A stretch of 64,000 nucleotides of DNA, from the NCBI RefSeq assembly GCF_011386835.1, contig NC_088804.1, positions 37,745,549 to 37,809,548 on the forward strand, given 5' to 3'. Below are positions 55,190 to 64,000 of this stretch, in pieces. The stretch is from Chrysemys picta bellii. Taxonomy: Eukaryota; Chordata; Testudines; Emydidae. Position 1 is the first letter of the stretch. The number at the start of each line of letters is the position of its first letter. The position numbers and the translations under genes were made by a program. Under the pieces are notes generated by a model that was not told the DNA's origin, searched no databases, and saw nothing but the letters and a program-made list of their open reading frames with translations.

Positions 55190-57225
55190 ATCTGCAGTTT
55201 GTGATCATGCATTTGATTCTTTAGATTCACTTTTAAAATGTACTTTAATATATTCAAAGAAAATATCAGTTGGTTTAAATTTCAGTCCCTACTTGCTGTT
55301 TTCCTTTTTCCCCCCTTCCTAGTCTACCTAAAAATATGCTCAGATTTTTACCTACGATTCACCCCCCTGGATACCAGATTTGAGTGTTAAACAGTTCATA
55401 ACTAATTCCAAGTGGCCACATAAAATTCAAAGTCAAAGGCAGATTTTTTGAGCTCTTTGCTTAAATCCATCTCTTTATTTGTTGTAATTCTTAAAGTGCA
55501 TAAAATTGAAACTAAAACGATAAACATACCCCAAAGTGAGAAGAAAATAGTGTAGTTAGATGATTGTTTTTTGTAGTTTTCCCTGTCAGATATAGATCAG
55601 ATATTCTCCTGTTTACATGTAAGAAGGTTGTGAAGTCTGCAATTTAAAGATACATCTGGTTCTCACATCAAATTAAACGGCAACAAAAAGGAACTGGGCC
55701 CAAGCGCTAGGGCAGATTTTAAAATGTAGGAATGAATGTGTGTTTATATAGTATTTGCATTAATGCTTCCTATGGTTTATTTTGAAAGTGAAGAAAGGAC
55801 ATTGCATAGTAGGCAATTTAACCCAAACAATATCGGTTTAAAGTTAGGGGCATGCTCTTTGGAATATTTTTCTAGTGTTTTGAAGTGTCCACTTAAAAAA
55901 AAAAAAAAAAAAGGAATTGTTCTGTATTCTGCTCTGTGTTTGGCCTGGCTTGGTAGGCCACTGCAGTCTCATCTGGTATGGATTAGGCCTTCTCTCTCAC
56001 ACTCTGTCAACTTGGGTGTTCTGCACACAGGCTGTTTCTGCAGGGGTCTTGGTTTTGCTTTTTTTAACGGCAGGAAGTGCCCCACTCAGACCACATGTGA
56101 AATTGTGTGGGAACAGTGGTGGTGGGGGGGAGGGGATGAAAGAGCCCCATCAAACATACCAAAAGTGTGGGTGGAGAGACAGAGATCATAAGGGGAGAGA
56201 TATGGGCTGAGTAATTGAACCTTCTGGGCCTGGTTGGCAAGGCAGACTGGGAGTGTAGAGGAGGCTTGCTGGATGAAATCCGTCTGCTCTTTGTGACATC
56301 TATTTCTAATATTTTATAATATTGCAGGCAGTTAAAAGTGTGAGGGATTACAGCTGCTGCTTAATTTGTTCTAAATTTCCTGCTAGCCTCACCAGACATG
56401 TACAGGAAATAGGCAGTAAATGTTTAATAGGTAATACCTAACTGGACAATTAACAGGTGCTGTCACACAGAAAATCCAAACCTGTGTTTGTGCATATCCA
56501 GAAGTGAATCAAACAGTGGTCAAAAGACAAGCTCTCGGTGTATTGCAGCCTAGTGTAACAGTATAAAGTAGGTCACATCTGAGGGCTTCAGCCCTCAATG
56601 AAAGGCTTCTTGTAAGCAATATGCCCCATCCATAACTCACAGATTGCTCATATTGTAAATTCTGTGGGCCTCGTTCTTTATTCCTCTGCACCATTTAGGC
56701 TAGCGCAAAAGAGTGGGAAATGCTACTAGATCAATGTAATAGCATTGTGTACCCCCTTTGCACTGCTATAAATGGCAACACAAGAGGCACCAGACAATCT
56801 AGCCCTATAACTTTGTTGAAATATGGAAGTGATCGGAAATACTTGTTTTGTTGCTTCAGCATTTAACTATTCACTGTTGATTCTGTCACCTGTATGATAA
56901 AATATCTTCTGCTCAGGTTCAATACCTAGACCCCATTTGCCTCAGTGCTCCTTGTGCAGAGTCTGTGTGTCAGCCTGGTAATAAATAAACCTCATGGAGT
57001 TACCGTGTTTGTTATACACGTCCTTGGAGAGAGGATTTCAACAGTAATTAGGGCTGGTCAAATCATTCAGCCCAATGTTCAATTGAATTTCTGGCATTCT
57101 TTCATCAAATTATTTGTGAATAACTTTTTCACCACCCGTCCAGCTCTATAGATGGTAGTTTGGTATCCACCAAATAATTATTCTTGGCACCTAGTTCTCT
57201 GCTCCATTACTCCCATTTTACATTA
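55190..57225. other. No gene recognised
   Basis: An A-run lies at 55893-55912. The 151-residue frame (55736-56191) crosses this run and has no motif. No transposon ends identified. Confidence 0.4.
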
Positions 57226-57230
57226 AATTA

Positions 57231-57413
57231 ACACTGGAATAAATTGCCTAGGGAGGTTGTGGAATCTCCATCTCTGGAGATATTTAAGAGTAGGTTAGAT
57301 AAACGTCTATCAGGGATGGTCTAGACAGTATTTGGTCCTGCCATGTGGGCAGGGGACTGGACTCGATGACCTCTCGAGGTCCCTTCTAGTCCTAGAATTC
57401 TATGAATCTATGA
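57231..57413 (+). pseudogene. Young CR1 LINE, short 3' end
   Basis: Begins ACACTGGAATAAATTGCC, corresponding to the last ORF2 residues (NKLPREVVESP region), and ends GAATTCTATGAATCTATGA. Only about 183 bp remain, a severely 5'-truncated copy. It is nearly identical to the opposite-strand copy at 49581-50042. The GGACTCGATGACC block is also shared by the SINE at 5801-6004. Confidence 0.9.
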
Positions 57414-57419
57414 ACTCCA

Positions 57420-58515
57420 CTGACTTGAATAAAAATAGCACAGCAGAATGAAGAATCCTTTGATATTTTTTTCATTTATCCCAATTGATTTGAGAATAAC
57501 TTTGTTCCATTATTCAATCATCTCTAAGCTTCAGTTTAATTCTGATCATTCTGAACAATTGTATTTCCAACAAAAGAAACTACTGGTGACATTTGGTTAA
57601 TTTGAATTGCTATTATTACCTCCAGACCAATATAATTTTTAATGGGTTGGACAATATACAGCAAACCAGTCCCTTGGAATTTGCTTTTATTAAGTTCAAG
57701 TCCAACTGAGTTCAAAAGATCCTTCTGTAAAATGTAAATGTCCCCTAATAGTTCATGACTAATGTCTTACACTTGGCTTTCCTATAAATTGCTCTTTACT
57801 GAGCAATTTCTGTAGCAATACTCAGACCTCCTTATCAGCACTTGATGTTCATGTAAACCATCTCTTGTTAATGACTACGTGGACAAAAAGAAAAAAGAAA
57901 AGTAACATTGCACAGACCTCAAGACTCCTGCTTCATCAGAACTTTGAAGTTCAGCTGTTAATAGCAGCGTTGACTACTTACATAAAAAGTGTGTAGTAAA
58001 CTGAACTGACATTGTCTAATTTCTAACAATTGGTTTAAACTATCACAAATGACATGGGCTTCCTTCCCCCCTCTCCTCCTCCCCTGTCTTGAGGCAGCCA
58101 GGATAATTAAAGTTGTTTCCAATATGTGGGCTATTGTCCTAAGCCGAAAAATGCAAAACGTTTTTACAGTTGGAAGCAAGAACGCTTTCAAACAAGCTCC
58201 CATCTGTGTGAAAAGGGGATCCTCAGCTGCTGTTTATTATCTATCTGTTTACATCACACATGTGCATGCTGAGGACAAAGTGGTTCCATAAATTACTCCT
58301 CTAGTATCATTTTGGCCATTATTGACTGCCAAAAACAAAAGCATTTGACGGGTTGTTGAATGCCTTTTAGTGATCCTACAGTCGTTTTTAACTTGCACTG
58401 AATAACTGACATGATCTCATCTGCTTTCCTACTTCATTTAGGCTACATAATATTTATCACACTGCATAGAGTAAATAGAAAGTGACATAAACCACATCCA
58501 TGCTCTCCTGATTAA
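57420..58515. other. No gene or repeat recognised
   Basis: No repeat ends or plausible exons found. Overlapping frames at 57958-58291 on opposite strands have no motif. Confidence 0.4.
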
Positions 58516-58519
58516 GTGG

Positions 58520-58650
58520 TTAACACATAAGCATGGCTGAGTACGTAAAGCACAGGGCTATAAGTCACGAGAGATGTAGATTCTATTCTTTAAACTGACA
58601 CTGACTTCCTGTGAGATCTTGGGCAAGTCAGTGAGGCCTCAGTTTTCAAA
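58520..58650 (+). mobile_element. MIR-type SINE
   Basis: GGCTGAGTACGTAAAGCACAG, then GAGATGTAGATTCTATTC, then CTGTGAGATCTTGGGCAAGT and TCAGTGAGGCCTCAGTTTTC: MIR head and core in plus orientation. Confidence 0.75.
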
Positions 58651-58654
58651 ATGT

Positions 58655-60220
58655 GGTCATGAATTGGAGACACCTGCACTTGGGGGGTTGCCCAACTTGA
58701 GACACCTCCCCCCCACTGGAAAAAAATTCAGGAGCGGGGGAGAAATCATTAAATGTTTTACCTCATAGTGAAGGCTAGTTATTCTGGGCCTTTATGTTCA
58801 TACACACATTTTTACCTCTTTTCAGCCTTGCAGACCTTTTCAAATGGCTTAAAAGCATGTTTAGGGTCTGATTTTTTCACACCCTTGTCCTCCTCTGTCA
58901 CACACTCTTTTTAGTGGAGCTACTGGCACTGCATAGCAGGGACCTCCAGAGTAAAAGCATAAGCTGCTACAGCTTGAGATAAAGATCTAAGATTTGATAC
59001 CCAGGGTCTATGACAACTCACATCCTCTGGAGACTGGTATAGAGGTGGGCCTGTAACACATGTTCAGCAGTGGGTTATGTATGCCTGTGCAGAATTGTGC
59101 AAATAGAAGTCAGATGGAGGCGCTACTCTAAATTATGCCATTAATATTCATCACATTGTTTCATCATAGGCATAGGAGTTAAATTGGGTTTTAGATTGAG
59201 CCGAAGCTTTCAAGCTAAGCTTAGGCAGGTAAATCCCTTCTTAGTCACCGAAATAAAGTGTCCTAATTTGCAGAGGTGCTGAACACCCACAGTTCCTCTT
59301 GACTTCGGTGGAGCTATTCCTGATTCATACTGGCCTCAGAGAAGAATAAGGTCCATGGTGAGGGTAACCCAGTGAGTTATGAACCCTAGTTCCTATCTCA
59401 CACATGAGTTACAGCTCTTTCTTGCATAGTCTCCTGTGAGAGACTTGTCTTACCCATATATTACTGGACATTAATACACTTCTCAGGTGGAAGAAGTCAT
59501 TCCCCTTTGCACCTGAGGCATGCATTAAATGCCAGGTAATCATGTGCATCGTGTCATGTCTTATTGCTTAAGGCTAAGAAAAGACCAAGAAAAAAGAATG
59601 GTAATACCGCTAAGTGCAGAACAAATGGAGATAATGTTTCTTTCTGTTCCTAATTACTCACCTCACTGCTTTAGCAAGCTAAAATTGAAGTTGTTTTACA
59701 TAGTTCAAGTTGCAAATCAGAATATCTTTATTCAGTCTATAATTGAATATACACTGAATGAAACCTAGATTAAGTATATAATAGGAACTGATCTGAGATC
59801 ATGTGACAATTCAAATAGCCAATTTTTACTTCACACCCACTCTTCTCTAGTGCCAATTTCTGCTCACAAATAAATTGATTTTCTCTGGGGGAAAAAAGAC
59901 CTATTTTCCAGCAAAAAACAAAAATTGTGAAATGCTGTTTGTGGCAGCGAGAGGGGAGGGAGAGATTCAGTGAAATGGGACCATTTTGAAGTTCAGAATG
60001 AAATGGGTGGGGGATCAAATGTTGAGTGGATTCAAATTTCATTGTGAATATTTTTGCAAGCCTCTAACTGTGATATGATGACAGTGGACCAGATCTTCAG
60101 CTGTTGTGAATAGGCATTCCTCCAGTGTGGTCACACCAGCTAATGGTCTGGCCTGTTATGAATTACACTACAACTTAGAAGTCAAAGGGACCAACATTTC
60201 CAAGCAGCTCTTGCCTTAGT
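58655..60220. other. No gene recognised
   Basis: A block at 58665-58720 (GGAGACACC, CCCAACTTGAGACACC) may be an amniote repeat scrap, as may 59285-59350 (CTTGACTTCGGTGGAGC). Otherwise nothing identified. Confidence 0.35.
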
Positions 60221-60224
60221 AGTA

Positions 60225-60345
60225 GTAGTATTATATTTATTATTTGTATTATAATATCTCAAAACAGATTGGGACCAGACACTGTAGAGACACGTGGTAA
60301 GAATCAGTCCCTGCCCCAAAGCACTTACAATATAGATCAGAGGCT
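60225..60345 (-). mobile_element. L2/MIR-type tail fossil
   Basis: ATTATTTGTATTATAATATC, then GGACCAGACACTGTAGAGAC, then CAGTCCCTGCCCCAAAGCAC and TTACAATATAGA are the reversed 3' tail seen in plus orientation at 32561-32695. Confidence 0.65.
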
Positions 60346-60349
60346 ACTC

Positions 60350-61460
60350 AAGACAATCTGCTGCCCTAGGCAAAACTTTGGATTACTGCCCCCCCTCTTC
60401 ATAAGCCTATGGTAGCAAATTTGGCCCAGCCACTCCTCCATCATGACAGAGTTGCAACGCCTCTCAAATTAGACAAAAAGCAGGAGGGGAAGTAGACAGA
60501 GAGGTGAAGAGACTTGGACATCCAGCCCCAAACACTGGAAGACATGTCTGAAGTAGGGATGGAGAGAGCAGGTTGAAGAAAAGAATAACTCTCCTGGAGG
60601 TTGACTCAATCTTTCTAAGAGAAGCTGAAACTAACTTTGTTGTGGTTCTGAAATGTCTGGATAACTTTTTTTTTCATGCTTTTGTATGTGTGGTTTCCAC
60701 TAGAGCCAGAGCACACAAGGCAGGCAGTTTTCTGAAAGGTACTTGGGATGGAAGCAGCTAGTATTGGGACTCTTTCATGGGGACCTTGTTCTTGTGAGAT
60801 TTCTAGCCTGATTTTCTTGACTCAAGAATTTTGAAAAGTTAGGAGGAGCCCTGGGGAACCATGTGAACTTTGGAATGATCAGCTGAACTAAGCCCACACT
60901 CCAGAGTGGTTGAGATTACCTGTGACCTACATGAAGTTTTACAGTAGTTGTAGTCAGTTGAATAAAGACACTAACTTTCATGATTCATTCTTGGCACAGA
61001 GCAACCCTTTGTCTATTCCTACCTTTCACCCTTTCTTCATTAAGTGGAAAATCCAAAGTTTCCTTTAATCAGGTTTGAGTTTGCACTGATGTGATGTGTA
61101 CTGACTGAGATGGTGGTTTTCAAACGAAGTCAGGAACATCTGGCCAAGTGGCTTGGCAGTAAGCCCAGCAAATTGCCATTCCAAAGGCCCAAGTTCATGA
61201 GCAGCCTTGGGCCCTTTCATCCTGGAGCTTGTAAATCCTGAGGGTAATCGAGGTGGCACTTATAGTCTAGATGTAATCATCTTGCTTCACTACCTACTGG
61301 CACCACTGGCTTCCCCTGTAGGATGTCACGCTGGGCATAATGTCCAGCATCTTGCCTTTTATCACATTCCTCTTGTTTCCCACCAATGATGCTCACCTCA
61401 CTACCTTGCTCATTTCCATCTCCCACTCCCATCTTTGCCTCTTCTTTCTTGCTCCTTTTT
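60350..61460. other. No gene or repeat recognised
   Basis: No repeat ends or genes identified in about 1.1 kb. Confidence 0.4.
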
Positions 61461-61467
61461 GGGGATA

Positions 61468-62237
61468 GAATGCCTCTGCAATGAGGCTGTCACTCACCGC
61501 TGGTGTGCCTCCTTACATCTAGGTCTAGGAATGTAGCTCTTGCTTCATCGGGTGGCCCCTTGCTGCTCTTTGCTTGCTCTGGGATAGTCTTTCTTCCAGT
61601 AACTTGGCCTTCAGGCCAGGTTACCATTTAATCTGTCCCCTCCCAGGTTACAAAATCCAGCAGGACCACTGTCCAAATGCTGTCTCCAGATGAGATTCAA
61701 CCCCAGCTCGGGGCTCTGTGCCACTAAACCAATGGCTGATGGGGACCCAAGCCCAGCCACTGCCCGGGGATCCAGCCCAGAGACCCTATAACCAGCAATC
61801 CAGGTCCTCAGTCCCTATCCCTGTTGCTGTTTCCCTGGGCTACTTCCTAGCCAGCTTCTCGGTCTTCTCTTGCCTGGATCTGGGTTTACCATGGGAGTCT
61901 ACTCTACTCCCTCCCTGTGGCCTTTGTCCCTCCCAGCCTCATGTCAGATTCCTTATTGGAGGACAGGATCCTAGTGCTTATCATCCCTCCATTATCCTCC
62001 TTGTTCCTGACAACCTCCCTCCTTCCAAGGGGTGATCACAAAATCCTTCCTCTGCATCCTCTTTCTGCTCTCAGCTTCTTGGCTTTATAGTGCTGGCCCA
62101 GCCCTTCCCAATCAGGGCTTCACTCTCAATTAATCCTTCCCCTCCCCCTCCTATAAGGGGATGCCAGGTAACCTAATTGGCCTCTCAGGGCCTCTTTCAC
62201 CCCATCAGGGCTGTGTGGGGTGTGCATTCCACCACAT
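61468..62237 (-). mobile_element. LTR-like element, minus strand, tentative
   Basis: Read on the minus strand it would begin TGTGGTGGAATGCACACC (62237), carry a TATA-type box CACTATAAAGCC near 62083-62094, and continue through pyrimidine-rich sequence to about 61468 (ending near GAGGCATTC). TG-start plus a TATA box about 145 bp in is LTR-like. I recognise parts (GGGCTACTTCCTAGCCAGC, about 61838) as turtle interspersed repeat. No partner LTR or TSD seen; no protein. The 105-residue plus frame is taken as spurious. Confidence 0.4.
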
Positions 62238-62244
62238 CCTTGAA

Positions 62245-62730
62245 CCAAGAGGCCTCCATTTTTCTTCCTCCAAATCCCATCTGTTCTGGCTTTGATGAGA
62301 AAAAAAAAATTAGATTTGGTTTTTAAACCTGAAAAGTTTTCAGGGTCCTGCCCCCTTCCCCCGCCAAAAAAAATAATTTTAAACAAAATGAAAATGTTGC
62401 AGAAAAAAATGCCATTATTTATTTATTTTTTAAAAGCGTGTAGATGGAAACATTTTCAAACAGCTCTAGTAATAAATGAAAAATGACCCCCATTTTGAGG
62501 GGAAAACAGATTTAATGTGATTCTTTCTTTCTGCTCTCCCAGAGTTTCCCAAGCAAGATACCACTTCCTATATTCTTGTCACTCAAACCAAGCTTAAATC
62601 ACTCTCCTTTTTCTGCTTCTTTATATCCATTAAAAATGCTACAGTCAAATATGGCTGACTATTTTGTGGATGCGGTCAGAGACAGAAGCGAATTACTCAG
62701 ACATAGATATAACTGCAGAAGCTCTGCAGA
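62245..62730. other. No gene recognised
   Basis: Contains several A- and T-runs (62298, 62365, 62420). No gene or repeat ends identified. Confidence 0.35.
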
Positions 62731-62734
62731 GCTA

Positions 62735-62990
62735 ACAGAATTACCAATTTGTAGTAACGTAGCACCTACTGGCTCAAATAAATCTAGGATCCCGCTGGGC
62801 CAGATACTGTACAAACACAGTCACAGACAGTCCCTGCTCTAAAGAATTCACAATCTCAATAGACAGGGCAGACAAAGAATAGGAGAAGGATTATTATCCC
62901 CGTTTTACAGATGGAGAAATGAGGCAGACAGGAAGCCAGGATCAAAGCCAGATCTCCAGCATATGAATGAGGGTGGGGGTGACACTTAAC
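62735..62990 (-). mobile_element. MIR-type SINE with L2-like tail
   Basis: Left to right it reads GTAACGTAGCACCTACTGG, GGGCCAGATACTGTACAAAC, CAGTCCCTGCTCTAAAG and ACAATCTCAATAGACAGG, then ATTATCCCCGTTTTACAGAT and GGAGAAATGAGGCAGACAGG. The first part is the L2-like tail also found at 32561-32695; the second is the MIR core. It is therefore a core-SINE carrying a LINE tail, on the minus strand. Confidence 0.75.
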
Positions 62991-63137
62991 CACATGACCA
63001 ATCTCTGTGTCTAGTAAGAGAGCCCATTTTTTGGGCAGTAAAGAAAGCTGATATGACTGGAACACATGGTGGAGGAAGACATACTACGTAGGAAGGAGTT
63101 GTTTTTCACATAGTCCCTTTTACAACTATAACTGCAT

Positions 63138-63240
63138 TTTAAGGGCTCAATCCTTCAGAACTTTACTCATGTGAGTCATCTTTACTCCAATGAGTAGTCC
63201 CATTGACTTCAGTGATTGAGTACGAGTTTGCAGGTTCAGC
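63138..63240. mobile_element. Palindromic MITE fossil (CATGAGTAGTCCCATTGACTTC family)
   Basis: GGCTCAATCCTTCAGAAC and TTTACTCATGTGAGTC on the left pair imperfectly with AGTACGAGTTTGCAGG and TTCAGCC on the right, around CCCATTGACTTCAGTG. An amniote palindromic family, old copy. Confidence 0.5.
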
Positions 63241-63244
63241 CATA

Positions 63245-64000
63245 AATTGCATCTCCTGTTAGGCAATGTGAAATATTAACACCTGGCTCCATCTGGTCCA
63301 GACTGCGTCCTTCACAATGGTTTGTTTATGTGTAATTGCTGGCTTTGGCATGAAGGTTTAGCTACTGCTACATTGTCCAAGTGGAAACCTGTGAAAGAAC
63401 AGGATCAAGTTGAGCTGTCTGCTTTCACTGCACGGAAAATGTATGCTGAGAGGATCACCATGCGGCTAGCTGTTTGTTTATTCAAACAGTCCTTTTGAAT
63501 TACCATCGGCTGTACTGAAATGCTTAGTGAGGTGAGATTTAAAACAGCTAGGGAGGAAAAAAGTCAAAGTGCCCAAAGGGTTAGTGGACAGCCAATTCCA
63601 GTCAGTGCTGACCTCTTTCTGCTCTGAAGTTTGCTGGCATTGTACATGTTCCTTTGCTGAGAAATGCAAAGGCTCCTTGAGCGTACAGAGAAAGTAGTCT
63701 TTGTTTCATCAGATGTTTATATTAGAGCAGGGAGGATCCTTTGTATATTGTCACTGACCTTTCATTGCAATCTGGTTTCAAGATCACAATTTTTTCAGCT
63801 GCACATAATAATTTGATTCAGGTATTAGTTCAGTCTGAGCTTTCAGCTTCAGTGCATGAATCAAACGATTGCGTCCGCTTCCCACAGTCTGTTCTGTCCA
63901 GAGATACCCTGTGCCCTTTAGGCTGGCAAATTGTCTTCCTGGCAATAGGCTGCCCATCAAAACCTGTTATGCTGCATTGTGTCAATAAAATAAAATGAAA
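63245..64000. other. No gene or repeat recognised
   Basis: No repeat ends, RNA genes or coding signal identified. The frame running to the window end (63741-63998) lacks any motif. Confidence 0.4.

Noticed and set aside
55736..56191. 151-residue plus-strand open frame
   Set aside because: Contains a lysine run from a poly-A tract and no known motif; a second frame overlaps it.
61718..62035. 105-residue plus frame with hydrophobic and proline-rich stretches
   Set aside because: Lies within the LTR-like block and has no domain; better explained as repeat sequence.

Overview
This window reads as nuclear genomic DNA of a turtle, most likely a cryptodire. The basis is the repeat content: a tRNA-derived SINE whose 3' tail matches a CR1 LINE tail (the tortoise polIII/SINE design), several CR1 LINE ends including two nearly identical young copies, Penelope-like fragments with foldback structure, and many short hAT-type elements with intact 8-bp target-site duplications (TSDs). 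There is no bacterial, plasmid or phage content. Species assignment is inferred from remembered repeat families, not from a database search.

I find no host protein-coding gene, no host RNA gene and no convincing exon. All long reading frames are either remnants of LINE or Penelope proteins or chance frames, several of them inside GC-rich transposons. The window is best described as intergenic or deep intronic sequence.

Layout. 1-8.7 kb: mostly single-copy-looking DNA with an exact 37-bp direct repeat (1.2/1.7 kb), half of a palindromic MITE (3.0 kb), an LTR-like block (4.4-5.7 kb) and the tRNA-SINE (5.8-6.0 kb). 8.7-15.6 kb: a Tigger-like MITE, a hAT MITE, a CR1 scrap, then a decayed minus-strand LINE (endonuclease plus reverse transcriptase) split by a 1.18-kb LTR-like insertion with a 5-bp TSD. 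16-20 kb: an old CR1 with a foldback element inserted in its tail, two hAT-type elements and a Penelope-like 3' end. 21-27 kb: a GC-rich hAT element with a perfect TSD, MIR, palindromic MITEs and a second foldback element. 27-30 kb: AT-rich and repeat-poor. 30.7-32.7 kb: an L2-like LINE invaded by several nested DNA elements. 33.4-49 kb: a CpG-rich MITE, an old LINE reverse transcriptase fragment, MIRs, small MITEs and a repeat-poor stretch with a homeodomain-site cluster. 49.5-57.5 kb: two young CR1 ends in opposite orientation, a hAT MITE, and the cleanest foldback insertion (31-bp perfect arms, 12-bp exact TSDs). 58-64 kb: MIR/L2-type fossils and an LTR-like block near 62 kb.

The most notable observations are the three foldback elements that all carry 12-bp target duplications, the in-frame interruption of a LINE by a later element, and the stacked insertions at 30.7-32.7 kb. 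I did not find a previously undescribed gene system.
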